Source: Bellilinea sp040754815 (GTDB lineage: Bacteria > Chloroflexota > Anaerolineae > Anaerolineales > Anaerolineaceae). Taken from it: 64,000 nt of DNA. Both the position numbers and the translations under genes were made by a program. Shown in pieces: positions 18,674 through 25,870 of this stretch (within the stretch, counting starts at the first letter, position 1; each line of letters starts with the position of its first letter). The DNA is taken from positions 62,001 to 126,000 of the forward strand of contig JBFMBX010000001.1 in the NCBI GenBank assembly GCA_040754815.1. Reading direction: 5' to 3'. The notes below the pieces were generated by a model. That model had not been told where the DNA came from. It saw nothing but the letters and a program-made list of their open reading frames with translations, and searched no databases.

Positions 18674-18690
18674 TGGCACGACTATTGCAT
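18674..18690 (+). promoter_or_regulatory. Sigma-54-type (-24/-12) promoter sequence before ftsZ
   Basis: TGGCACG-actat-TGCAT at 18674-18690 matches the RpoN consensus TGGCACG-N4-TTGC: GG (18675-18676) and GC (18687-18688) are 10 nt apart. The predicted transcription start, near 18700, lies just before the AAGGAG Shine-Dalgarno at 18703 and the ATG at 18717. It begins 3 nt after the stop of the upstream gene. No rpoN or bacterial enhancer-binding protein gene is in the window, so use of this site is unproven. Confidence 0.5.
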
Positions 18691-18716
18691 CTACTGGATT
18701 CAAGGAGCGGATAACC

Positions 18717-19889
18717 ATGAACATGACCTTTCATACCCCTTCACCTCAAACAACAACCCCCAGCGGAGTGCATAAACCGGTTCTGAAAGTAATTGGTTTG
18801 GGTGGCGGAGGCTCCAATGCCATCAACCGCATGATTGAATTGGGCATTACCGGTGTGGAATTCATCGCCGCCAACACCGATGCCCAGGCTCTAAAAAACA
18901 GTCTGGCGCCGACCAAAATCCAACTCGGCCCCCACCTGACCCGTGGACTGGGTGCTGGCGGTGACTGGAAAATTGGAGAAGCCGCAGCCGAAGAAAGTTA
19001 TAAAGACCTGAACGCTGCACTCGCCGGTGCTGATATGGTTTTCCTCACCGCCGGTATGGGCGGCGGAACCGGTACGGGAGCAATTTCCATTGCGGCGCGG
19101 GTCGCCCGAACACTTGGGGCAGTCACTGTGGCAGTGGTGACCACCCCCTTCGGTTTTGAGATTGGAAAGCGGCAGGTTAACGCCCGCGAAGGTCTGGCTC
19201 GCTTGCGCCCCTATACCGACACACTCATCACCATTCCAAACGACCGACTGTTGAAGATAGCCTCCCGTGATTTAACTCTGGAAATGGCCTTCCGGCTTGC
19301 TGATGATGTGTTGCGGCAGGGCATTCAGGGAATTTCCGAATTGATTACCGAGCCCGGTTTGATCAACGTTGATTTTGCTCACATCCGCACGGTTATGCAG
19401 TCCGGCGGCGGTTCCTTGCTTTCGATCGGCTTTGGACAGGGCGAACGGAAAGCTCAAAAAGCCATCGAACAGGCCCTTCATCATCCGCTGATTGATGACA
19501 TTCATCTGGAAAATGTTTCCGGCATCATTGTCAACTTTACCGCCGGCTCTGATCTCACCTTCATGGAAGTGATGGAAGCACTCACCGATTTGCAGGAAAA
19601 AACCAACAATCAGGCTGAAATCATCCCCGGCGTGATCACCGATGAACGAATGGGAGATCGGGTTGAAGTCATCATGGTATTGACCGGTGTTGGCGCCACG
19701 CCCGTGGAGGTGCCAAAAGTTGCCCCCCGCCCGGTAGAAAAACCCAAACCGTTGCCCCAGCCTGTGGCTGCTGAAGCCGCTCGTCCGGTCAGAATTTTGG
19801 AACGCTTTGAGCAATCATCCCCCAAAGAACCGGCAACCATTCAGGCTGATCTGGATATTCCCGCCTTTTTACGCCGCCGCGTTCGCTGA
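18717..19889 (+). CDS. ftsZ: FtsZ-family tubulin-like GTPase with altered T7 loop
   Basis: FtsZ polymerises at mid-cell to drive division. The 390-residue protein has the nucleotide-binding GLGGGGSNAINRM loop, the tubulin signature GMGGGTGTG, IPNDRLLKI and a C-terminal DIPAFLRRR peptide like the conserved FtsZ tail. The catalytic T7 loop reads NVDFAHIRTVM: the first Asp is present, but the second, equivalent to E. coli D212, is His222 (codon CAC). The guanine-binding-site GAGGN is GAGGD. These changes suggest a divergent paralogue with weak GTP hydrolysis. ATG 18717 has AAGGAG 8 nt upstream; the frame opens at 18570 inside the preceding gene. No ftsA, ftsQ or mur gene is nearby. Confidence 0.9.
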   Translation: MNMTFHTPSPQTTTPSGVHKPVLKVIGLGGGGSNAINRMIELGITGVEFIAANTDAQALKNSLAPTKIQLGPHLTRGLGAGGDWKIGEAAAEESYKDLNAALAGADMVFLTAGMGGGTGTGAISIAARVARTLGAVTVAVVTTPFGFEIGKRQVNAREGLARLRPYTDTLITIPNDRLLKIASRDLTLEMAFRLADDVLRQGIQGISELITEPGLINVDFAHIRTVMQSGGGSLLSIGFGQGERKAQKAIEQALHHPLIDDIHLENVSGIIVNFTAGSDLTFMEVMEALTDLQEKTNNQAEIIPGVITDERMGDRVEVIMVLTGVGATPVEVPKVAPRPVEKPKPLPQPVAAEAARPVRILERFEQSSPKEPATIQADLDIPAFLRRRVR

Positions 19890-19917
19890 GGAATTCTTAT
19901 AAAAACGGGAAGGTATC

Positions 19918-20136
19918 ATGGATGCAAAAATCCTTCAAAGTGTTTGCCGGCAGGTATATCAAAAACATCCCGAGGTGCGCGGGGTTGCTCCGAAGGTAAA
20001 GCCCCAAACCAGCAATTCTTTTCTCCTGATCTTTGAAGGAAAAGGGATTACCGCAAACGGTCAAACCATTCGTCATATCGTTCGAGCCTTTGTAACACCC
20101 GAAGGCAAGATCACCAAACTATCATCATCCCGTTAA
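19918..20136 (+). CDS. Small hypothetical protein
   Basis: A 72-residue basic protein with no recognised family. Two short motifs stand out: VYQKHPEVRGVAPKVKPQ and FLLIFEGKG, then a strand-like HIVRAFVTPEGKITKLSSSR. It looks like a compact alpha+beta domain. The start has GGGAAGG upstream. It lies 28 nt after ftsZ in the same direction, so it probably belongs to the ftsZ transcript. Existence as a gene is supported by spacing and Shine-Dalgarno, not by known homology. Confidence 0.6.
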   Translation: MDAKILQSVCRQVYQKHPEVRGVAPKVKPQTSNSFLLIFEGKGITANGQTIRHIVRAFVTPEGKITKLSSSR

Positions 20137-20152
20137 ATTTTGGAGGTAAGTA

Positions 20153-20371
20153 ATGAATAGTTCCCTTTATACCAAGTGCGAATTAATTTTCTGGGATGTA
20201 ACCATTGATCTCCTCACACGCTCGGTTTGGCTGCGCAATTTGATCCGAACACTGGTGGCGATTAAGAATACACCTCACCTGAAAACCTATCTTTCCATTG
20301 TGATTTTCAGCGGTGTGTTCGGTTTCTTTGTTGGTTTTTCCGTTCCTTACTTATTGCAGTTCCTGTGGTGA
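20153..20371 (+). CDS. Small single-pass membrane protein
   Basis: A 72-residue protein with one clear C-terminal membrane segment (YLSIVIFSGVFGFFVGFSVP) preceded by a hydrophilic stretch of about 45 residues with charged residues (RNLIRTLVAIKNTPHLK). TGGAGG lies 7 nt before the ATG. It is 16 nt after the previous small gene and overlaps the possible early start of the next gene, so it is part of the ftsZ run. A membrane anchor or partner role is only a guess. Confidence 0.6.
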   Translation: MNSSLYTKCELIFWDVTIDLLTRSVWLRNLIRTLVAIKNTPHLKTYLSIVIFSGVFGFFVGFSVPYLLQFLW

Positions 20372-20376
20372 TTTTC

Positions 20377-21489
20377 ATGAAACGAACATTGCAATCAGGA
20401 ATTGTTGTTCTTTTCCTGTGTTTTTTGCTCATCCCCCTCCAAACCATACAGGCCATCCGAGGTGTCCCCGGCTCTCCGGAGTTTGGCTACGGCAGCTGGC
20501 TCTATCCCGAAGGTGGCCTGCTCCTTGAAAGCACGCAATTGATTAATGAATTGCCGCTGGACTGGATTGCCATCCCGCTGGATTGGGCCAGGGTTATGCC
20601 GGAGATGAGCAGTGCGCCTGATATTGCCGCACTCGATCAAGTCATGGATAAACTTAAATCCACACAGGCAGTGGTCATGCTCCGCCTGGTCAATCCCCCC
20701 CATTGGGCAATGACCGAAATCGGCGTCAACGCGGATTTGACTGCCCAATGGCTTGCCTGGCTGGCTCAGCGTTACCAGCCGCTGCTGCGGGCAGTGGAAT
20801 TATTCCCTGCTGCCAACACCCAGCAGGGGTGGGGGAGAAATCCCGACCCGCTTGAATACGCAATGTTTTTTCAAGGGGTGCAGGCCGGTTTGCGCTCACG
20901 CGGTGTGGATCTTTTATTGATTGCCGCCGGTCTTCAGCCGCTCAATCCCAATTCCGGCTCACAGGATTGGGATGATTTGACTTTCCTGCAGGCTTTATAT
21001 CAACAGGGAGCAAAGGATTGGATGCCGGTTCTGAGTATTCAATTGCCTCTCTTGAGCGGAGATGCCACGCGCCCACCGGATAATGGAGATCAATTCGCCT
21101 TGAGACATTACGAACGGGTTCGCCAGGCAATGCTTGCCAACGATCATCAGGATGGCGTACTTTGGGTAACAACGCTGCTCCCCCCCGATGGTAAAATAGA
21201 CAGTGCAGATCAGAAGTATTCTCAATCAATCCAGCAAGCCGAATGGCTTAAGCAGGCACTGATTCAAATGCGGTCGCAACTTTACATGGGGGTGGTATTC
21301 TCGGGAAGTTTAAATCCTCCCCCTGCAGCCCAGCCAAATCAGGTTTCCTTAATGACCGCCGGCAATACCGTTCACCCTTTTTATTCGGTTTTACAGGCCC
21401 TCATTCACCAGACCAACCCCTCTTCACCCGATAATCGCCCCGGCAGGCCAAAAAGCATACCCATTCCAAAATGCCAGCATAAAAAATAA
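20377..21489 (+). CDS. Secreted TIM-barrel-like protein, possible glycoside hydrolase
   Basis: A 370-residue exported protein. The N-terminal signal (MKRTLQSGIVVLFLCFLLIPLQTIQA) is followed by GYGSWLYPEGG and barrel-like strands: LDWIAIPLDWARVMPE, AVVMLRLVNPPHWAM, LLRAVELFPAAN, MPVLSIQLPLLSG and DGVLWVTTLLPP. It resembles GH39/GH5-like extracellular hydrolases or their non-catalytic relatives. Catalytic Glu residues are not assignable by eye. The tail is Pro/Ser-rich and basic. ATG 20377 is preferred to GTG 20365, which overlaps the preceding stop. Probably cotranscribed with ftsZ and the next LCP-like gene. Confidence 0.6.
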   Translation: MKRTLQSGIVVLFLCFLLIPLQTIQAIRGVPGSPEFGYGSWLYPEGGLLLESTQLINELPLDWIAIPLDWARVMPEMSSAPDIAALDQVMDKLKSTQAVVMLRLVNPPHWAMTEIGVNADLTAQWLAWLAQRYQPLLRAVELFPAANTQQGWGRNPDPLEYAMFFQGVQAGLRSRGVDLLLIAAGLQPLNPNSGSQDWDDLTFLQALYQQGAKDWMPVLSIQLPLLSGDATRPPDNGDQFALRHYERVRQAMLANDHQDGVLWVTTLLPPDGKIDSADQKYSQSIQQAEWLKQALIQMRSQLYMGVVFSGSLNPPPAAQPNQVSLMTAGNTVHPFYSVLQALIHQTNPSSPDNRPGRPKSIPIPKCQHKK

Positions 21490-21494
21490 CCCTC

Positions 21495-22169
21495 ATGCGT
21501 AAAGTGATCCTTGTTCTGTCCATCTTTGCCTTTCTTTCCTGTCTGGCAGCAGGCATCTTTGTTGCACAAAATTCCATTCAGTCGCTCGATGGGGAGAGTG
21601 ATTCGAGAGAAATTAATCGCCCATTATCAACCTATCAGCATAATATTCTATTAATTCATGTGGATCAACTTGAAAACAAACAACCCCAGATGATTTCAGT
21701 CTGGGGTTTAATCCTCTATTTTCCTGAACCGAAAATCATTTTACAATCCATTTACCCCTACCCCCTCAGCGGGGAAAGTTTATCCCCCGCTTCGTTTAAG
21801 ATTAATGATCACAAGAAACCCAATGCAAGCTTCCTTCAACAGGTCGAACGCCAGACTCAGATGAAATGGGATCATTATATTTTGATAGATCATTACGCAT
21901 TGTCCATTTTCGCTGCCGACTTGACCCCACAAGAGGAAATCATATCGCCCGGCCTGAACGATGGCATCATTTCTGTGGAAACAGCACTATTTACAAAATT
22001 GTGTCAGGAATTTGCAACTCTGGACTACCAGACATTTCAACAAATCCACTGGAGTCACATCATTCCAGAGCACTGGCATTCCAACCTGCCCTTTGATGAG
22101 GCAATTCTGAATTGGGAAAAATTGGTCTCACCTGAAATTCCTGTGAAATGTGAAGTATTCGGAGAATAA
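21495..22169 (+). CDS. Membrane-anchored LytR-CpsA-Psr-like protein, degenerate
   Basis: A 224-residue protein with an N-terminal membrane anchor (VILVLSIFAFLSCLAAGIFVA). The body follows the outline of an LCP (LytR-CpsA-Psr) domain: HNILLIHVDQL corresponds to the first LCP strand, KIILQSIYPYPLSG to the VSIPRD strand, and QMKWDHYILIDHYALSIFAADL to the helix-strand IDHYVxVDF region. The conserved Arg-Asp of the SIPRD motif is replaced by YPYP, and the later catalytic Args are missing. LCP enzymes attach glycopolymers to peptidoglycan; this copy is probably non-catalytic. Last gene of the ftsZ cluster. Confidence 0.5.
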   Translation: MRKVILVLSIFAFLSCLAAGIFVAQNSIQSLDGESDSREINRPLSTYQHNILLIHVDQLENKQPQMISVWGLILYFPEPKIILQSIYPYPLSGESLSPASFKINDHKKPNASFLQQVERQTQMKWDHYILIDHYALSIFAADLTPQEEIISPGLNDGIISVETALFTKLCQEFATLDYQTFQQIHWSHIIPEHWHSNLPFDEAILNWEKLVSPEIPVKCEVFGE

Positions 22170-22179
22170 GCCTGTTTGA

Positions 22180-22188
22180 TGATATAAT
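22180..22188 (+). promoter_or_regulatory. Extended -10 promoter of the FKBP gene
   Basis: TGATATAAT (22180-22188) gives a predicted start near 22195 and a leader of about 46 nt that contains the Shine-Dalgarno GGAGA before ATG 22241. The -35 region is weak. Confidence 0.5.
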
Positions 22189-22240
22189 CTAAAAGTTAAT
22201 ATATTTTGCTCTGGGAAGTCCAGAAAGATTGGAGAAAATA

Positions 22241-22783
22241 ATGAACCCAAATACCGCCCCCACAGTGGTAGCCGATGATGTGGTTGTCACCATGGCTTAT
22301 ACGCTAACCGTCAACGGCGAAGTAATCGATTCATCTGAAGAATCGGACCCCCTGATTTTCCTGCAGGGGTATCGGAATATCATTCCAGGTCTGGAAAAAG
22401 AATTATACGGCATGAATATCGGAGACACCAAAAAGGTGATCGTCAAACCGGAAGATGGTTACGGAGACGAAGATCCCGAAGCCTTTATGGAAGTGCCGCG
22501 CAATGAATTTCCAAAAGAGATCCCAATGGAAGAGGGTATTGAACTGGAAATCCGTGATGAAGATGGTGAAATTTTGTTAGCCACCATTGACCGGGTGACC
22601 AAAGATACCGTGCGCCTCAATTTCAATCATCCCCTGGCAGGCAAAACCCTTGAATTTGATGTTAAGATTCTTGACTTGCGCGCCGCCACGGAAGAGGAGG
22701 TTTCCCATGGACACGCTCACGGCGGCGATGATGAATTGGACGAATTCGAAGATCTCGATTTTGAAGAAGAAGACGAAAAATAG
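22241..22783 (+). CDS. FKBP-type peptidyl-prolyl isomerase, SlyD-like
   Basis: A 180-residue cytoplasmic prolyl isomerase and chaperone. The FKBP half shows VVTMAYTLTVNGEVIDSS, then the insert-in-flap domain (YGDEDPEAFMEVPRNEFP), and FNHPLAGKTLEFDVKILDL closing the fold, the order found in SlyD. The tail has the His-rich HGHAHGG and then an acidic DELDEFEDLDFEEEDE stretch. SlyD tails bind nickel in enterobacteria, but here the His content is low. ATG 22241 is used because GGAGA is correctly spaced; the frame opens 12 nt earlier. A bidirectional terminator follows. Confidence 0.9.
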   Translation: MNPNTAPTVVADDVVVTMAYTLTVNGEVIDSSEESDPLIFLQGYRNIIPGLEKELYGMNIGDTKKVIVKPEDGYGDEDPEAFMEVPRNEFPKEIPMEEGIELEIRDEDGEILLATIDRVTKDTVRLNFNHPLAGKTLEFDVKILDLRAATEEEVSHGHAHGGDDELDEFEDLDFEEEDEK

Positions 22784-22792
22784 CTTCTAAAA

Positions 22793-22830
22793 AAGCGACC
22801 GGTTTGAAACAACCGGTCGCTTTTTTTTAA
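22793..22830. terminator. Bidirectional intrinsic terminator
   Basis: A 12-bp perfect stem (AAGCGACCGGTT / AACCGGTCGCTT) with a loop of 6 nt has T8 on the plus side and an A run on the other side. It separates the FKBP gene from the convergent ATP-grasp gene and can serve both. Confidence 0.9.
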
Positions 22831-22857
22831 CCCACCTGCTGCACATTGAGTGAGAAG

Positions 22858-23919
22858 TTAATCCAGCATTCCATAGCGTTTCATCGCCGTATGTAAGATC
22901 ATCAGCACCAGCTCGGTATGACTGACCCCTTCGGCTGCCGCTTCGATGACGATATCCGAAATCCCCGGCGATAATCCCGGCAATGGGTTGACTTCAAGTA
23001 TATACGGTTTCCAGTTGTCGTTGGCATCCAGACGGAAATCCACCCGCGCCACATCCAGACATCCACAAACCCGAAACACTGCCGCCGCCAGCCAGTTCAA
23101 CTCATCTACCATTTCATCATCTAATGGAGCCGGACAGAGGTAGGTCAAATCCTCGGCCAGTTGAACTTTCAAGCGATTGGAATAGACCACATCGCTTTCA
23201 GCATACGGTTTCAGGTCCACCTCCATCGGCGGGAAAAAGCGCAAACCGGCCTGAATGCGTGGGGCATTTAAGTTGTGCGGCAAGCGACGCGCAACCGGCC
23301 CAATAAGATTCCCAACCATTCCTACGGTAATCTCTCTCCCCTCGATATACCTTTCAACAAGCGCTGTTTGGCGATATTTTTCAAGGATATACGCCACCTG
23401 CGTACGCAGCTGCTCTTCGTTGTGTACGATTGAATTCGCGCTCACTCCCATTCCGGTGCCTTCGCGGCTGGGTTTGACAAACAATGGAAACTGCATTCCC
23501 TCTGCCAGTGGTTCATCGGCTCTTTCAAAGGATTGAAAATCGGGGGTCGGCAAGTCGTGATAGGTCAACACCCGTTTGGTCATGGGTTTATCTAATGCCA
23601 GTGCCAGCGTTAAAACTTTGGAGCCCGTATATGGGATCCGCATCATTTCCAGCAAGGCCGGAATCTGTGCTTCGCGTGCATCTCCAAAATGACTCTCACA
23701 AATGTTGAAACAAATATCCGGTTTGTAGCGAGACAATTTGTCCACCAGCGTAAGGTCACCCTCAAAAAATTCCGCCTCATAACCGCCTGAGCGAATAGCA
23801 TTTACAATCGCTAGGACTGTCGATTCAGAATCGAGGTCGTCCCACTGATCGGCAGGCATTCCCTCCCAGTGAGGTGCGTTTTTCTTTAAATTTGCCAAAA
23901 CGGCGACCTTTTTCTTCAT
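22858..23919 (-). CDS. D-alanine-D-alanine ligase-like ATP-grasp protein
   Basis: A 353-residue ATP-grasp enzyme. The N-terminal lobe KKKVAVLANLKKN and CFNICESHFGDAREAQIPALLEMMRIPYTGS resemble D-Ala-D-Ala ligase. The central lobe has FPLFVKPSREGTGMGVS (ATP-binding lysine), the EGREITVGMVGN segment, and the metal-binding DFRLDANDNWKPYILEVNPLPGLSPG. These catalyse carboxylate-amine ligations; in Ddl the substrate is D-alanine, but the substrate loops here differ, and this branch also includes amino-acid or peptide ligases of unknown use. AAGGAAG precedes ATG 23919. Convergent with the FKBP gene. Confidence 0.82.
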   Translation of the reverse strand: MKKKVAVLANLKKNAPHWEGMPADQWDDLDSESTVLAIVNAIRSGGYEAEFFEGDLTLVDKLSRYKPDICFNICESHFGDAREAQIPALLEMMRIPYTGSKVLTLALALDKPMTKRVLTYHDLPTPDFQSFERADEPLAEGMQFPLFVKPSREGTGMGVSANSIVHNEEQLRTQVAYILEKYRQTALVERYIEGREITVGMVGNLIGPVARRLPHNLNAPRIQAGLRFFPPMEVDLKPYAESDVVYSNRLKVQLAEDLTYLCPAPLDDEMVDELNWLAAAVFRVCGCLDVARVDFRLDANDNWKPYILEVNPLPGLSPGISDIVIEAAAEGVSHTELVLMILHTAMKRYGMLD

Positions 23920-23958
23920 GCTTCCTTTTTTCCCGTTTCAGTGATTTGTTAAATCAAC

Positions 23959-23983
23959 ATCCATGCCCCTCAAAGGCATGGAT
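23959..23983. promoter_or_regulatory. Perfect inverted repeat in a divergent intergenic gap
   Basis: ATCCATGCC and GGCATGGAT (23959-23967, 23975-23983) form a 9-bp perfect stem around a 7-nt loop. It lies between the divergent ATP-grasp and esterase genes with no T run, so it may be an operator or an RNA hairpin. Confidence 0.35.
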
Positions 23984-24011
23984 CATATCGAAAATCACCA
24001 ACCAATTTCAC

Positions 24012-24040
24012 ATTTGCAAGTATACTCGATATTAGCAAAT
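24012..24040 (+). promoter_or_regulatory. -10 box flanked by inverted repeat, esterase gene
   Basis: The likely -10 box TATACT (24021-24026) is enclosed by ATTTGC (24012-24017) and GCAAAT (24035-24040), an inverted repeat of 6-bp arms. A repressor binding it would cover the promoter core. Predicted transcription start is near 24033. Confidence 0.35.
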
Positions 24041-24062
24041 CGAAAAGAGGTTTTTTCAGGTT

Positions 24063-25118
24063 ATGGAAAATTCAAATTTGTCAGCAATCATTCGTTCCCG
24101 TTTGATGGAAAGTGGTAATCCGGTAATCCTTGAAAACCGTACCTATCTCTGCTGGTTGGGAGAAAATCCCCCCTCAATCCTATGCGATATCAATCATTGG
24201 GATGAAGCACGCCCGTTTAATTTTACGAAGATATCAGATGATTTGTGGGTCTATCCTTTCGATTTGCCGCCCGGCGCTTACATCGAATACGCTTTCATCC
24301 GCAATAATCGACGCATTCCCGATCCTTACAATGCTCATCGCACCCCCAATGGAATGGGAAAGTACAATCATTTCTTTACTTTTCCCCTCAGCGAGATAGA
24401 GCATTTTTTCCTTCCTCAGCCTGCACCTTTACAAGGGAGCCTCACCAGTCTGCGCCTTCCCACCCATCATCTTCTAGCGGGTAAAAAACGTACGGTGCAT
24501 TTTTATCAGCCACCGGTAAAAGAAGCCGTACCCCTCTTGGTTATGTGGGATGGGAAAGAATATCTGGAACGGGTTATGCTGCCACAAATGGTCGAAGATC
24601 TGGCGGGGAAAGGCAAAATTCAACCCATTGCCCTGGCGTTGGTCGAAAACGGCGGTCGCTTTCGCACCATGGAATATCTGTGTTCTGAAGCGACTCTGGG
24701 TTTTTTGCAACTGGAGGTCATTCCCACTGCCAGGCAACAATTGAACATCATCAACCCCTACGAGAATAAAGGGAGTATGGCCATCGGCGGCGCATCCCTT
24801 GGCGGATTGATGTCCCTTTACGCTGCCCTGCGTATGCCTCATTTGTTTGGAAAGGTCATTTCCCAATCCGGGGCGTTCACCATTGGTGAGCACCCCATGG
24901 TGGTATGGGATTTAATTGAGAATTTTCCTGTTGTACCGTTGAAATTATGGCTGGATTGCGGGTTATTTGAATTCTTCATCGAATCCAATCGTCAGATGAA
25001 AGCACTCCTGGAACAAAAGGGTTACGAGGTTTACTACAAAGAAAACCCGGCCGGTCACAATTATCCTGCCTGGCGAAGACTGTTTCCCGAAGCACTGATC
25101 GCGCTGTTTGAAAAATAA
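24063..25118 (+). CDS. Putative esterase with N-terminal E-set domain
   Basis: A 351-residue alpha/beta-hydrolase of the enterochelin-esterase-like (COG2382-type) group. Residues about 20-110 are an immunoglobulin-like glycogen-binding E-set domain (NPPSILCDINHWD...PPGAYIEYAFIRNNRRIPDP). The catalytic domain follows, with nucleophile S245 in GGASLGG, a likely acid in LWLDCGLFEFF, and His in AGHNYPAWR. The family hydrolyses ester bonds in siderophores or carbohydrates, but the substrate here is unknown; no siderophore genes are nearby. Its stop is 3 nt before the ferredoxin start, so the two are cotranscribed. Confidence 0.85.
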   Translation: MENSNLSAIIRSRLMESGNPVILENRTYLCWLGENPPSILCDINHWDEARPFNFTKISDDLWVYPFDLPPGAYIEYAFIRNNRRIPDPYNAHRTPNGMGKYNHFFTFPLSEIEHFFLPQPAPLQGSLTSLRLPTHHLLAGKKRTVHFYQPPVKEAVPLLVMWDGKEYLERVMLPQMVEDLAGKGKIQPIALALVENGGRFRTMEYLCSEATLGFLQLEVIPTARQQLNIINPYENKGSMAIGGASLGGLMSLYAALRMPHLFGKVISQSGAFTIGEHPMVVWDLIENFPVVPLKLWLDCGLFEFFIESNRQMKALLEQKGYEVYYKENPAGHNYPAWRRLFPEALIALFEK

Positions 25119-25121
25119 ACA

Positions 25122-25499
25122 ATGACAACCGCTTCCGCGAAGCAAGAGCAGGTCTATCCGGTCAGAAGGGTTTATATTTGCGGCAATGGCAAATGTGCAA
25201 ACCGCGAAGCTTCTACCCTGATTTACGAAAAATTGCGTTCCCTAATCGAAATGCACGGGTTGGATAATTTTGATGCGACATATCGGGTTAAATGTCACCT
25301 GGCCGGTTGTCTGGATATCTGCGAAAACGGCGTTACCCTTGTCGTTCAACCGGACGGAATTTATTACTGGAAGATTGACATGCAATCCATTGAAAGAATC
25401 TTCCATGAGCATTTATTGGATAATCGTCCCGTTGAAGAATTCATATATATCCCCAAAACCGATTCCCACGTTTCGTATAACTATACATCAAAGGATTAA
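25122..25499 (+). CDS. Thioredoxin-like [2Fe-2S] ferredoxin
   Basis: A 125-residue electron-transfer protein. Residues about 15-100 match the (2Fe-2S) thioredoxin-like ferredoxin domain. Ligand cysteines are visible as CGNGKC and, about 45 residues later, CHLAGC with another Cys in DICENG. The strand VTLVVQPDGIYYW is typical of COG3411-type proteins. It directly follows the esterase gene. A role as partner of a hydrogenase or other oxidoreductase cannot be told from here. Confidence 0.85.
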   Translation: MTTASAKQEQVYPVRRVYICGNGKCANREASTLIYEKLRSLIEMHGLDNFDATYRVKCHLAGCLDICENGVTLVVQPDGIYYWKIDMQSIERIFHEHLLDNRPVEEFIYIPKTDSHVSYNYTSKD

Positions 25500-25546
25500 A
25501 AACCTTAAAATTCAATCAAAATTTGTCCAGACATCCTTAAAAATAC

Positions 25547-25575
25547 TTGACTCCAAGAGATGACTTCCCTATAAT
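25547..25575 (+). promoter_or_regulatory. Strong sigma-70-type promoter of the ncRNA
   Basis: TTGACT (25547-25552) and TATAAT (25570-25575) are 17 bp apart, the best consensus promoter in the window. Transcription should start near 25582. There is no open reading frame downstream on the plus strand before a terminator, so it serves an RNA gene. Confidence 0.8.
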
Positions 25576-25581
25576 GAAAGT

Positions 25582-25836
25582 GCAGGGAGCTCAAAGGAAT
25601 TGATGGCTCCTCGACGGGTAACCGGGAGTTTTTGGTAAAACTGAACGATTGAGGGTCAAACCTTAAGAACAGATTACCTAAAAAGACTGTGTACAGTCAC
25701 CCCGGAAGGTGCATTCGCTTCCTGGTGGGTTGCGGAAAACCCCTTCCCCTGAAAAACGGGAAGTAAAAACCAGAGAAGGATGCCCAAGGAAAACGACGAG
25801 GAAAGCAGGTAGGTTACTTTGAGCCCCTGTTCGTTC
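25582..25836 (+). ncRNA. Structured non-coding RNA, unidentified class
   Basis: About 255 nt between a consensus promoter and an intrinsic terminator. The 5' end (CAGGGAGCTCAAAG, 25583-25596) pairs with the 3' end (CTTTGAGCCCCTG, 25817-25829) over 13 bp with one bulged A. Internal perfect hairpins include GTTTT/AAAAC near 25631, GACTGTGTACAGTC near 25689, GGAAG/CTTCC, GGGTTGCGGAAAACCC and CTTCCC/GGGAAG near 25744-25772. This closed multi-helix layout is like stable housekeeping RNAs. I compared it by eye with RNase P, tmRNA, SRP, 6S and FMN-riboswitch consensus sequences, and none fits. Function unknown. It occupies the only long gap between the ferredoxin gene and hpt (25500-25863). Confidence 0.7.
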
Positions 25837-25870
25837 CACCCCCGCTTGAAAACAGCGGGGGTGTTACTTT
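25837..25870 (+). terminator. Terminator of the ncRNA
   Basis: A perfect 10-bp G/C-rich stem (CACCCCCGCT / AGCGGGGGTG, 25837-25846 and 25854-25863) with a 7-nt loop, followed by TTACTTT. It overlaps the stop codon of the convergent hpt gene. Confidence 0.8.

Noticed and set aside
25740..25800. FMN-riboswitch-like 3' motif (AGAGAAGGATG)
   Set aside because: The other five conserved FMN motifs are absent, and no riboflavin gene lies downstream.
25582..25836. RNase P RNA, tmRNA, SRP RNA or 6S RNA
   Set aside because: The GAGGAAAG string is at the 3' end rather than in the RNase P CR-I position; there is no tRNA-like end pair, no SRP GGAAGG core with AGCAGC, and it does not form a single long 6S-like rod.
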